Shown piece by piece: positions 8,122 through 15,293 of a stretch of DNA of 64,000 nucleotides (its first letter is position 1; every line of letters starts with the position of its first letter). The notes beneath the pieces are model-generated. The model had not been told where the DNA came from and made no database searches. It saw only the letters and a list, made by a program, of their open reading frames with translations. Source of the stretch: Desulfovibrio desulfuricans (GTDB lineage: Bacteria; Desulfobacterota; Desulfovibrionia; Desulfovibrionales; Desulfovibrionaceae); NCBI RefSeq assembly GCF_004801255.1, contig NZ_CP036295.1, positions 1,252,001 to 1,316,000 of the forward strand, given 5' to 3'. Made by a program: the position numbers and the translations under genes.

Positions 8122-8559
8122 ATGAAAAAACTTACCGCACTTGAAGCTATTCGCAAGTTCTGCCTGCAATGTCAGGGCGGCGTTTCCGCAAACGTGACCG
8201 AATGCCAATATGCCGCCTGCCCCTTTTACGCCTATCGCCTGGGCGTGGCCTTGCCCGCAGGTAAGCACCGCCCCTTGAAAACTATCCGCGCATACTGCGT
8301 TGAAGAATGCCAAGCCGGGAACCAAGGGCAGGTTGACGACTGCCAAGGTGACACCGCCGCCGCTGGCCCTTGTCCCGCCTTCCCGTTTCGCATGGGCAAA
8401 AGCCCGAATGTCACGGCAGGAACGCGAGAGAAACGCCGGGCTGCCAATTTCAGGCAAACAGCAGCGGGCAAAAATGTGCTGAGTTCAATTTCCACTCGGC
8501 ACAGTAAGCCCTTTCAGGCCGCAGAATCGTCAAAAAGCACCCGGCCCGAAGTCGTGTGA
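8122..8559 (+). CDS. Cys-rich phage/element protein, probable zinc binder
   Basis: 145 aa from ATG 8122 (MKKLTALEAIRKFC), 10 bp after the primase stop. Cysteines come as C-x2-C (FCLQCQGG), then C..ACPFYAYRLG, and a second set CVEECQAG..DDC. This layout is seen in small Cys-rich phage proteins of unknown role. The C-terminal third is basic (TREKRRAANFRQ). Function unknown; metal binding is inferred. Confidence 0.7.
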   Translation: MKKLTALEAIRKFCLQCQGGVSANVTECQYAACPFYAYRLGVALPAGKHRPLKTIRAYCVEECQAGNQGQVDDCQGDTAAAGPCPAFPFRMGKSPNVTAGTREKRRAANFRQTAAGKNVLSSISTRHSKPFQAAESSKSTRPEVV

Positions 8560-8572
8560 GGGAGGGCAAAAA

Positions 8573-8629
8573 ATGAACGCTCATTCTTATCAAAATCGGG
8601 GTTTCTTGGGGGTGACGGCATGCGCATAG
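8573..8629 (+). CDS. 18-codon upstream ORF coupled to the ERCC4 nuclease
   Basis: The ATG is preceded by a strong GGGAGGG site. The ORF ends with a TAG at 8627-8629, overlapping the nuclease start codon at 8620 in another frame. The nuclease has no good ribosome site of its own, so this ORF may bring ribosomes to it. There is no evidence that the peptide itself has a function. Confidence 0.4.
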   Translation: MNAHSYQNRGFLGVTACA

Positions 8630-9111
8630 TTCAGGACAGCCGAGAACAAACCCCCTATGCCTTCAATGCTCCGAAGTATGCGGGCGTTAGCGTGGAGGTC
8701 GGTACGCTGCAAACTGGTGACTATTCCTTGCACGGCCTGACTGACCGCATTGCCCTTGAGCGAAAGAGCCTTTCCGACCTGTGCGGAACACTCACGGCAG
8801 GACGGGAACGGTTTAAGCGCGAATGCGAGAGGGGCCGGGGGCTGGAATACTTCGGGCTGGTGATCGAGCCCAGCATGGACGATGTGCGCCGCCACAACTA
8901 CCGCAGCGCCATGACACCGCAAAGCCTGCTGCAAACTCTGGCTGCGTGGTCGATTCGCTACGGCCTGCATATTCACTGGTGCGGGAGCCGTGAAGGTGGT
9001 GAGTACATGGTTCACAGCCTGCTAGAGAAGTTTTTGAAGGAACAGCAAACACGCCTAGCCGCGCTGGTTCGGGCGCATGGTGAAGGCACTGAGGGAGGTG
9101 AAGCCGCATGA
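8620..9111 (+). CDS. ERCC4-family (XPF/Mus81-type) nuclease
   Basis: 163 aa, a stand-alone ERCC4 nuclease domain: D6-S-R-E, G-D-Y at 33-35 and the signature ERKSLSDL at 47-54. The family cuts branched or flap DNA. The length fits phage versions of the domain. The stop overlaps the start of the next gene by 4 bp (ATGA). A role in replication-fork or recombination processing of the element is likely. Confidence 0.88.
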   Translation: MRIVQDSREQTPYAFNAPKYAGVSVEVGTLQTGDYSLHGLTDRIALERKSLSDLCGTLTAGRERFKRECERGRGLEYFGLVIEPSMDDVRRHNYRSAMTPQSLLQTLAAWSIRYGLHIHWCGSREGGEYMVHSLLEKFLKEQQTRLAALVRAHGEGTEGGEAA

Positions 9112-9914
9112 ATCAGCTTGAACGTGATGCCCTGGCAACGATTGAAAAAGCCCTGGCAGGGCATGACAGCCCGGCAATGTTCTGGAGCGGGGGCAAGGAC
9201 AGCATAGTTGCCCTTCACCTGTTGCGGCAAGTTCATTCTTCCCCTGCCGTGATCTTCTGTGGGCATATCTACGGCAGCTCGTCTTGGCGTTGGAAATGGG
9301 CTTTGCAGGAGCTTACAGAGCAAAACCTGTGCGCCTTTTTCATGCCGCCCACCTGTTTTCAGCTTTGCCAGAACGGTGACGACTTCCTCTTGCTCGGTGC
9401 TTATGCCTTCAATGGGCAGCTTCTTTCAACAAGCGCATTCTTGCACTCAAAGGATAAGCGGGGCGATTCTGGCCCATTCACTTGCGCAAGGCATGAAATC
9501 TTGTCGGCACCATTGGCCCCACAAGGCCTAAAAGGCGCGTGGAATATGTTCGTTACGGGGCAAAGGTCAAGTGACATTCTGAAGTGCGCGTTTACGAGCG
9601 ATATGAACCAAGGGGAGCCGTGGCAGGGTGACAGCATTGCTCCGGCTGGTGGCGGGGTGCGGGTTACTCCTCTCCTGCACTGGCAACGCTCGGACGTGTG
9701 GGACTACATACGGCGGCATGGGCTGAGGTATCAGCGGGAAAGGTATGAAGGCGGTTCGGCGGCAATGGACTTTGATAGCGGGCAAGCCTGTTGGGACTGC
9801 CTCGACACCCGGCATACAGGACAAACGGTTATTTGCCCCAAGACCGGGCAGGAAATGACGGTGAATATCCCTGACGGCGTGTATCAAGCCTCACTGGAAA
9901 GCCTGACCGCTTGA
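9108..9914 (+). CDS. PAPS-reductase/N-type ATP pyrophosphatase-like protein
   Basis: 268 aa with the PP-loop SGGKDS at 27-32 (MFWSGGKDSIVALHLL). The middle contains CARHE and VTGQRSSDILKC segments; the C-terminus has ACWDCLDTRHTGQ, a possible metal or thiol site. Enzymes of this fold reduce PAPS/APS or transfer sulfur after adenylation (DndC belongs to it). Phage and satellite copies have unclear roles; a part in DNA modification or sulfur handling is conjecture. It follows the ERCC4 nuclease in a 4-bp overlap. Confidence 0.78.
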   Translation: MNQLERDALATIEKALAGHDSPAMFWSGGKDSIVALHLLRQVHSSPAVIFCGHIYGSSSWRWKWALQELTEQNLCAFFMPPTCFQLCQNGDDFLLLGAYAFNGQLLSTSAFLHSKDKRGDSGPFTCARHEILSAPLAPQGLKGAWNMFVTGQRSSDILKCAFTSDMNQGEPWQGDSIAPAGGGVRVTPLLHWQRSDVWDYIRRHGLRYQRERYEGGSAAMDFDSGQACWDCLDTRHTGQTVICPKTGQEMTVNIPDGVYQASLESLTA

Positions 9915-10591
9915 GCGGCTAGCGCCCTGTGTAACGGATCTTTTTAGGTGTCGTTTTGGGTGTCGCTTTCTAATCGTAGCCTAAACCTCGCGCGTGCGCG
10001 CGTATTGCGTCGCATCTTCGGCCCGAAAGGCGAGTGCTGGCAACCCTATTGTAGCAAGCCTCGCGCGCGTGCGCGTGCGCGTACTGCGCGGCATCGGTAA
10101 AACGCTAACTATTCCGAGCTTCATCCGAGCTTCGCTCTTGCTTCACCGTTGCTCATCCATTGTTCAACCTTTGTTCGCTTCGCCTTCGGTTCGGTATGCA
10201 CGGCAAAGGGGAAGGCTACCTCGGCCCCCCAATTCCCCACAAACAACACGGCCCGGCGTAATCCCCACATGGAGAGGATTATTCCGGGCCATTTCTGTCT
10301 AAAATAGATTCAAATAGAATCCGCACGGTCTTAAAGCCAAACAGTCCCAAGATTTACCCCTCCCCCCCCCAGCTTCATAAAACCTCAGTCCTACTGGTTG
10401 AAAAAAGTTGAAATCGTGAGCTAGGGAAAACTTGTGTTTCTCTCATGGGGCCAATTCACGTGGTCGCAAGTGACGAGCTTCGCGGAAAGCATCCCCGTCC
10501 CGCAAACGACACTGGAAAGGGAACTCGATCCGTTGCCATGCACGCTTGATGCTGGTAGGCAAGAAGAAAAATTGATTGGGTGGGTGAGCGT
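9915..10591. other. 677-bp non-coding stretch with GC repeats and hairpin
   Basis: No credible gene. It holds two similar blocks of alternating C/G (around 9988-10015 and 10063-10093, each containing CTCGCGCG..GCGTA and followed by GGCATC or CGCATC), short ATCCGAGCTTC-type repeats near 10120-10145, a strong hairpin at 10250-10290 (GGCCCGG / CCGGGCC with inner GTAATCC / GGATTAT) and a C run at 10360-10370. The hairpin could end the replication operon, but its T run is weak. Confidence 0.5.
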
Positions 10592-11923
10592 ATGGAGTAT
10601 ATATTAGTATGGATCGCCTGCGGATTTTTCGCCGCAACTGTTGCCTCAAGCAAAGGTCGTGGATTTGGGGGATGGTTTTTTCTTGGTTTGCTGTTTGGCC
10701 CAATAGCGTTACTTGCTGTCGGCTTTATGCCAAAAGAAGACACTGTCCAAACATCTCCACCAAGCTTACAGTTACAACACACCCGCAAATGCCCATTTTG
10801 TGCAGAAGATATCAAGATAGAAGCCATTGTGTGCAAACATTGTGGTCATGACGTTGAACCGTTAGATATATGCTTAAAGTGCAATACCCCAAAAGGGCTT
10901 GGCACGTGCGAAGTGTGTGATCAGGCTAGAATGTCCCTAGGTTACGATTCTGCAAAAAAAAGCGGGAACCCTGTCTGCAATGTTTGCCACTCTGCCCTTG
11001 GTGATGGACATTGCAAAGCGTGCATAAAAGAAAAGAACTATCAAATTGCACTACAAAAAAATCAAAAGGTATGTGAATCCTGTAGGGCCATATTGGGGCA
11101 TGGAGACTGCGATAGATGCAAAAAATTTAAAATTGAAGAAGAGAACTCAGAAAAGAAAATTAAACTAATGAGCAATGTCTTATTGATTATCGTGGCATTG
11201 TTTGTCGTTTCTATTTTTGCGTTTGTTTTCTTTTTCAAAGAAACTCAAGACAAACAAGAAACTGCATCTGTCCCAGCTGAAGAAAAAATCGCATACGCTG
11301 AGCCTGTAACTATTGAAGCCGTCAGCGCGTATGAAAAATTGGCTGAGGGTGGTGACGTAAAGGCTCAGATAGCCCTAGGCAGGGCGTATATCTATGGAAA
11401 TAAGCTTTTAACCAGCGATCTTAAAGACAGGGTGGCTAAAGGGTACGCTTGGTATAAAAAAGCCGCCGACCAGGGCAACAAAACTGCCCTCTATGAATAT
11501 GGCAGAGCTTGCTATGAAGGTATGGATATAAAAAAGGACATTTCAGAAGGGGTGCTACTTCTGGAACAAAGCGCGGCACAAGGATATGCGCCTGCGATAA
11601 AATTTATAGACCAAATCAATGCACAAAAGTATATAGAACTTGGCGAGTTTAATGTTAAGCTGTCTGGGAAAAATAAGGATAGCTTCATTAGGGCGAGTTT
11701 TACGGCAGACTTGAACGAAGGTGTAATTCCAGTTGAAATAATTAAAGAGTCAAAAACAATTCACAATACAGTTACTGCACTGTTAAGAGAGAAAACATTA
11801 AAATCTCTTGAAGCACCGCAACAAAAATTAGCACTATCCAATGAGATATTAAAATCCATAAACAAAAAAATTGGTAAGGATGTCATAAAAGGCGTGCATT
11901 ACACTGATCTACATTTTTACTAG
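10592..11923 (+). CDS. Membrane protein: four zinc ribbons, Sel1-like repeats and FliL-like C-terminal domain
   Basis: 443 aa; ATG 10592 is used (GGGTGAG upstream), a GTG at 10580 is possible. Order: two N-terminal hydrophobic segments (~2-46); four CxxC pairs-of-pairs (C67/70-81/84, 94/97-106/109, 129/132-141/144, 161/164-173/176), each a zinc ribbon; a membrane helix (195-215); two or three Sel1-like repeats (~245-335, AEGGDVKAQIALGRAY, KKAADQGNKTALYEYG); and a tail (350-443) with the FliL pattern, ending in IKGVHYTDLHFY. FliL is a flagellar stator-associated membrane protein; here the domain sits on a mobile element far from flagellar genes. The gene is AT-rich. Its role is unknown; envelope sensing or interference with motility are possible. 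Confidence 0.7.
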   Translation: MEYILVWIACGFFAATVASSKGRGFGGWFFLGLLFGPIALLAVGFMPKEDTVQTSPPSLQLQHTRKCPFCAEDIKIEAIVCKHCGHDVEPLDICLKCNTPKGLGTCEVCDQARMSLGYDSAKKSGNPVCNVCHSALGDGHCKACIKEKNYQIALQKNQKVCESCRAILGHGDCDRCKKFKIEEENSEKKIKLMSNVLLIIVALFVVSIFAFVFFFKETQDKQETASVPAEEKIAYAEPVTIEAVSAYEKLAEGGDVKAQIALGRAYIYGNKLLTSDLKDRVAKGYAWYKKAADQGNKTALYEYGRACYEGMDIKKDISEGVLLLEQSAAQGYAPAIKFIDQINAQKYIELGEFNVKLSGKNKDSFIRASFTADLNEGVIPVEIIKESKTIHNTVTALLREKTLKSLEAPQQKLALSNEILKSINKKIGKDVIKGVHYTDLHFY

Positions 11924-11933
11924 CCCCCACCAA

Positions 11934-11960
11934 GCCCCGCGATTGCGGGGTTTTTCTTTT
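11934..11960 (+). terminator. Rho-independent terminator
   Basis: CCCCGC (11935-11940), 4-nt loop, GCGGGG (11945-11950), then TTTTTCTTTT. It ends the zinc-ribbon/FliL-like gene. Confidence 0.88.
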
Positions 11961-12337
11961 TGCATCCGGTACGCTACGCATTCGCCGTATGCCGCATTCT
12001 ACAAATGTGTCACCTACTCAAAAGTAACGCCTCAGAGCCGAAATGTGGCGGCTGGCAGATTGTCAGCGTGGAGTACATATGGTGGACATGCCATCCCTCT
12101 GCCCGGCAAAATGTTTCACAGAGAATAGAGTGGCACGCTGTATATGTTTCGTAGCACAATAATTTAATGTGCGCAGGGCCATTTTGTGAAACGCTGATAA
12201 TCATTGAATATTTGTTTTTGGTCCATGTCTCATAAGAGGTGATATGTAAACTTTCTTAAACTTGAATTGAGATTATTAAATTTATAGCTGCATAAATTAA
12301 ACGAAAATGGCAAGAAGAAAAAAACGGAGGTGAACAA
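11961..12337. other. Intergenic region upstream of the HTH gene cluster
   Basis: About 380 bp without a credible gene. It becomes AT-rich towards 12338. A small palindrome GCACA-N9-TGTGC lies at 12154-12172, and GTTTCAC / GTGAAAC copies flank it. A promoter for the following cluster is expected in 12240-12320, but no convincing -35/-10 pair was fixed. Confidence 0.4.
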
Positions 12338-12541
12338 ATGACCCCACTGACAGAAGAGGAAAAGGCCAATAGGCCAATGAACCTTGAAGAAGTCATGGAA
12401 TACCTCCGCGTTGGGCGTAATTCAGCCCTTACCCTCCTGCAAAGCGGGAAGGTTAACGCGGTTCAGGTAGGCCGACAGTGGCGCGTTACCCGCAAAGCTC
12501 TGGATGAATTTCTTTCGGGCAAAGCGGCAAACAAGGAATAA
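12338..12541 (+). CDS. Excisionase-type helix-turn-helix protein
   Basis: 67 aa with a strong GGAGG site. The sequence (MNLEEVMEYLRVGRNSALTLLQSGKVNAVQVGRQWRV is the core stretch, residues ~14-50) is the HTH_17/excisionase fold, ending KALDEFLSG. Such proteins bend DNA at att sites or control element genes. It heads a run of four small genes. Confidence 0.82.
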   Translation: MTPLTEEEKANRPMNLEEVMEYLRVGRNSALTLLQSGKVNAVQVGRQWRVTRKALDEFLSGKAANKE

Positions 12542-12612
12542 ACAAACAGCCCGGCAAGGAAGCGGCAACTTCCCAACCGAGCTTAACCACGAACCCCAGG
12601 AGGTTCACAGCT

Positions 12613-12891
12613 ATGGAATCCTTATCTCCTTCCGAAACTATCAGCAAGCACGCCCTCGCCAAAGAATCCGACCCTGATTTGCAAACCCTGCTATGGGAAG
12701 CTCACGAGCTTTCAACATTCCTTGCCGAAGTCGTGAACATGGAAGAACGCCTGGATACCCCTTTGACGTTCTCCGACTGCGGGCGCTTGGGCCTGAAGCG
12801 AATCCTCGCGCACCTGTCGCACCTGACCATTGATGCAATCGGACAGACGCCAGTGCGTCAAAATGGATGCAAGGGGGCTGACAATGAATAG
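12613..12891 (+). CDS. Small element protein of unknown function
   Basis: 92 aa with a clear AGGAGG site. Acidic and helical, one region reading LLWEAHELSTFLAEVV. No known motif. The stop overlaps the next start by 8 bp. It is in one transcription unit with the excisionase-like gene and the two genes that follow. Confidence 0.6.
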   Translation: MESLSPSETISKHALAKESDPDLQTLLWEAHELSTFLAEVVNMEERLDTPLTFSDCGRLGLKRILAHLSHLTIDAIGQTPVRQNGCKGADNE

Positions 12892-13153
12892 CACCCCCCT
12901 GACCATACGCGACCACGGCAACGCAATCATGCTGTCTGAATCCATTGAACTCATGGCGCGTGGATTGCGGGAAACCTACCTTGACCACGGCTTAAAGTCT
13001 GGTGACGAAACCGCCGAGCAGTCATTGCTTGCCGGGCTGAACCTTATGGCCCACGCCGCGCACACCTTGGGCGATTATGTGGAGCAGTGCCAGAATGAGC
13101 TTGAGCGGGCAGCGGCGGCGCAGAAACCCGGCAAAGGGGCAAGCCATGAGTGA
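12884..13153 (+). CDS. Small helical element protein of unknown function
   Basis: 89 aa; ATG 12884 with AGGGGG upstream, overlapping the previous gene. The sequence is largely helical (LSESIELMARGLRETYL, AEQSLLAGLNLMAHAAHTL). Its 3' part (DYVEQCQNELERAAAAQKP) is duplicated as a broken fragment at 14699-14751, so a related element probably existed next door. Function unknown. Confidence 0.6.
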   Translation: MNSTPLTIRDHGNAIMLSESIELMARGLRETYLDHGLKSGDETAEQSLLAGLNLMAHAAHTLGDYVEQCQNELERAAAAQKPGKGASHE

Positions 13154-13358
13154 AGATATTCGCCTCACCATTGATATAAGCCTCGATTCTGCTTCCCTGC
13201 TGGCAAGTGATATTGTCACCCTGGCAGACGAAGCACGCCGCCTCATGAGGGCGGACACCAACGAAGGCCGACTTGCTGACGGCGCTTTTGGCCTGATCGC
13301 CAATGCGGCAAAGCAGCTGGATGATCTGCTATCGGAGATGGCGAGAAAAGCGGCCTAG
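13147..13358 (+). CDS. Small element protein of unknown function
   Basis: 70 aa, ATG overlapping the previous stop (ATGAGTGA), AAGGGG upstream. It has an N-terminal strand (IRLTIDISLDS) and helices with the DGAFGLIANAAKQLDDLL segment, similar in layout to the product before it. Last gene of the four-gene run; terminator at 13437. Confidence 0.6.
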
Positions 13359-13436
13359 AATCTAAGCCTGACCATCTAAAACGAAAATCCCGACTCAGTA
13401 CATGGGCCGGGACAAGTGCGAGGCAACCAGCGATGG

Positions 13437-13462
13437 GGCCATCCTTCGGGGTGGCCTTTTTT
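13437..13462 (+). terminator. Rho-independent terminator
   Basis: GGCCATCC - TTCG - GGGTGGCC (13437-13456) followed by six T. A TTCG tetraloop closes the stem. Ends the small-gene run. Confidence 0.9.
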
Positions 13463-13538
13463 GATCAAAGGGTGTCGGTAGCATGGATGCCTTCTTTAGT
13501 GGGCACAGCACGCACAAATTCCTTGGAACATCAGCATA

Positions 13539-13664
13539 TTGTATATACAAAAAGCATAGCCTTGACGTCACAAAACCCGCGTGGAATAAGGCTTTCCGAG
13601 CAAATTTGTAAATACAAAACATGCTTTTTTATTGACGCATGCGATATATGTGTATATACAAAAA
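13539..13664. repeat. Three TTGTAWATACAAAA boxes upstream of the NYN gene
   Basis: TTGTATATACAAAAA (13539-13553), TTGTAAATACAAAAC (13606-13620) and TGTATATACAAAAA (13651-13664). Each holds the palindrome TGTAWATACA. TTGACG hexamers lie between them (13562, 13632). They look like operators around one or two promoters. Confidence 0.55.
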
Positions 13665-13715
13665 TCACAAATCAACCCGCAGATTGTCGGCCTTCGCGGC
13701 ATCGGGTCTGCGACC

Positions 13716-13746
13716 CCCCGGTGTACGCACCGGGGTTTCTTTTTTT
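13716..13746 (+). terminator. Rho-independent terminator just before the NYN gene
   Basis: CCCCGGTG - TACG - CACCGGGG (13716-13735) then TTTCTTTTTTT. It ends only 11 bp before the NYN start codon, so it would stop any transcript from the boxes at 13539-13664 unless bypassed. This suggests a conditional (attenuator-like) leader. Confidence 0.8.
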
Positions 13747-13757
13747 GGGGAAATGAG

Positions 13758-14357
13758 ATGCATACGGCTTTTCTCATCGACGGTTTCAACTTTTACCACT
13801 CAATACAATATCTTAATAATAAGCTAAAATGGTTTGACTATTCAAGTTTCTGCAAGCACTTCATGCGGGAAGAAGACACGCTGCACAGTATCACCTATTT
13901 TACGGCCCTGGCCAATTGGCGCGAACGCGCTGTAAAGCGCCATAGCGTTTTTATAGAAGCGTGTGGGGTGATGGGCGTAAACGTAGTTCTTGGAAAATTT
14001 AAAGAAAAAACAGCCAGATGCCCATACTGTGAAAAAAATTTCACTAAGCATGAAGAAAAAGCCACTGATGTTAATATCGCGCTTTTTGCCTACAGGCTTG
14101 CGTCACAAGGTGTCGAAAAAGTTTTTTTAATCACTGGGGACACAGACATGATCCCAGCCATAAGATTAATTAAACAGGACTTTCCTCAAACAACCGTAGG
14201 GGTAATTTTCCCGTACCACAGATATACTGGTGAAATGAAAAAAGAAGCCCATCTAAGCTATAAAACTGACGATAACTCGCTAGAAAACTTTATTCTCCCG
14301 ACAGTCCTTGTAAAGCCAAATGGCAAAAAGATAAGATGTCCAGCAGAATGGGCATAG
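13758..14357 (+). CDS. NYN-domain (LabA/PIN-like) protein
   Basis: 199 aa; ATG 13758 is chosen as it begins the conserved strand (AFLIDGFNFY). The acidic PIN-like centre is visible: D8, D104 (KATDVNIALF), D128 and D130 (ITGDTDMIPA). A C-P-Y-C pair at 88-91 may bind zinc with nearby His/Cys. NYN proteins of this type are often RNases. AT-rich, in the cargo position near the right end of the element, so a defence or regulatory RNase is plausible but not shown. Confidence 0.78.
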   Translation: MHTAFLIDGFNFYHSIQYLNNKLKWFDYSSFCKHFMREEDTLHSITYFTALANWRERAVKRHSVFIEACGVMGVNVVLGKFKEKTARCPYCEKNFTKHEEKATDVNIALFAYRLASQGVEKVFLITGDTDMIPAIRLIKQDFPQTTVGVIFPYHRYTGEMKKEAHLSYKTDDNSLENFILPTVLVKPNGKKIRCPAEWA

Positions 14358-14476
14358 CCCTGGCAATGATGAGCCACACGCACATTGCATCGCTAATATT
14401 ATCCTCTTCCCCATGCCCACTCTCTTCGACCCACTTGCCCACTGGATGCCCCGCCAGTATGGCACCGAATGAAAAA

Positions 14477-14496
14477 GGGGGCAACTTTAGGGGCAA
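14477..14496. repeat. Right-end copy of the integrase-side repeat
   Basis: GGGGGCAACTTTAGGGGCAA, matching the left-end unit at 2681 in 17 of the first 19 bases and in the same orientation. It supports an element right end close by. Confidence 0.5.
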
Positions 14497-14556
14497 CTTT
14501 TTTTATTGAATTACTTTTATGTTTATATTTAAGCGTGTTGTGTCTAATAAATGGCA

Positions 14557-14572
14557 CTCGCTCCCGCACCAC
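14557..14572. other. Possible decayed attR
   Basis: CTCGCTCCCG (14557-14566) equals ten bases of the tRNA-Leu 3' end (2552-2561) and is followed by CACCAC where the tRNA has GTACCAC. The match is too short to be certain. Confidence 0.25.
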
Positions 14573-14574
14573 GT

Positions 14575-14620
14575 AAAATCAAGGGTTAGGGTTAATTCCC
14601 TAACCCTTTTGCTTGATTTT
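14575..14620. terminator. Strong hairpin/terminator at the element's right end
   Basis: Outer arms AAAATCAA / TTGATTTT and inner arms GGGTTAGGG / CCCTAACCC around TTAATT. T runs follow the inner stem (TTTT) and the whole structure (TTTTT), so it could stop transcription rightward. Confidence 0.65.
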
Positions 14621-14698
14621 TCCGCACCATCTTGCACCAAATCCAAGGGCGGCATCAATTCGGCTGCTCTGGACTGCCCTTCAGGCGTAACATGGGCA

Positions 14699-14751
14699 TA
14701 TGTGGAGCAGTGCCAGAATGAGCTTGAGCGGGCCGTGGCGGCGCAGAACCC
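14699..14751 (+). pseudogene. Broken duplicate of the 3' end of the gene at 12884-13153
   Basis: 35 identical bases with 13076-13110, then GGCGGCGCAGAA shared after small changes. The encoded peptide reads YVEQCQNELERAVAAQNP. No start or full frame is present. It is a relic of a second related element or of an internal duplication. Confidence 0.75.
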
Positions 14752-15037
14752 ACAAGCGCAACCCTCAGTGATCTGGGGAGTCGCTGGGCAGAACTTTTGC
14801 GAAAAACAACCGGCGATGATCCCGGTTTGGTAAGAAAGTTTACACAGATGCACTAAGAAGGGGCAAAAAAGCTGCATCTGGGCAAATCGTCCCGAATCAT
14901 CGTAGCCACTGTTTGATGTTGCGCGCTGCTTTTTCATGTAAGGAGGAGCGTGCCAGTTTAGATGGCTCCCATTTGCCATAGCCGCAAATACTGGTTGGTA
15001 AAGACTTGTTTGAGAGTTTTAATTGGGGCTGCTTGTG

Positions 15038-15075
15038 AAAAGTGTTTTTTTGCACTGTTGCAAAAAAACACTTTT
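15038..15075. repeat. 17-bp perfect inverted repeat upstream of islA
   Basis: AAAAGTGTTTTTTTGCA, 4-nt loop CTGT, then the exact complement, followed by more T. It contains two of the three palindromic boxes described for 15040-15131. It may work as paired activator sites; the AT-rich stem with a T tail could also act as a weak terminator. Confidence 0.6.
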
Positions 15076-15131
15076 TTAATTTATTTAATAAAATAAGATT
15101 ATTACTAAAATTTTGTTGCAAAATTACAACA
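15040..15131. promoter_or_regulatory. Upstream activator boxes of islA (three copies)
   Basis: Boxes of the form NNKTG-(T-rich N8)-CAMYR: AAGTG-TTTTTTTG-CACTG (15040-15057), TGTTG-N8-CACTT on the other strand (15056-15073) and TGTTG-CAAAATTA-CAACA (15114-15131). The last is centred about 110 bp before the predicted start site, the usual place for a sigma-54 activator. Like boxes precede the dehydrogenase operon at 19412-19594. Confidence 0.6.
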
Positions 15132-15207
15132 TGGGAACGCTTTGGGGAAAAGTGAATATTGAGGGAAAATTTAAGTAAAATGTTTAAAAACATATAGTTA
15201 GCAGTAG

Positions 15208-15223
15208 TGGCACGAATGATGCT
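15208..15223 (+). promoter_or_regulatory. Sigma-54 promoter of islA
   Basis: TGGCACGAATGATGCT: GG (15209-15210), 10 bp, GC (15221-15222); one mismatch to TGGCACG-N4-TTGCW. It lies 70 bp before the islA start. Confidence 0.8.
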
Positions 15224-15293
15224 CATAGATGGGTATTGCGATGAATATCACAAGCATCTCGCTTGAATATACTCACCATCCAGGAGTTTAATC

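Larger units (their letters stand above)
2568..14590. mobile_element. Integrated satellite/genomic-island-like element in tRNA-Leu(CAA)
   Basis: About 12 kb between the 3' end of tRNA-Leu and a hairpin near 14.6 kb. The gene content is an integrase, AlpA-like regulator, RepA-like ATPase, primase, nuclease and small phage-type proteins, with no structural or lysis genes; this resembles a phage satellite or integrative replicating island. Matching repeats (GGGGGCAAC..TAGGGGCA) lie at 2681 and 14477. The right junction is not fixed: only a short match to the tRNA 3' end (CTCGCTCCCG, 14557-14566) was found. AT-rich genes of different base use sit next to GC-rich ones inside it. Confidence 0.75.

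Noticed and set aside
9988-10093. CG-alternating tracts as Z-DNA or a structured RNA
   Set aside because: The blocks are similar but no consistent stem or flanking gene supports a specific role.
14583-14606. Telomere-like GGGTTAGGG / CCCTAACCC
   Set aside because: Only the two arms of one hairpin; not a tandem repeat array.
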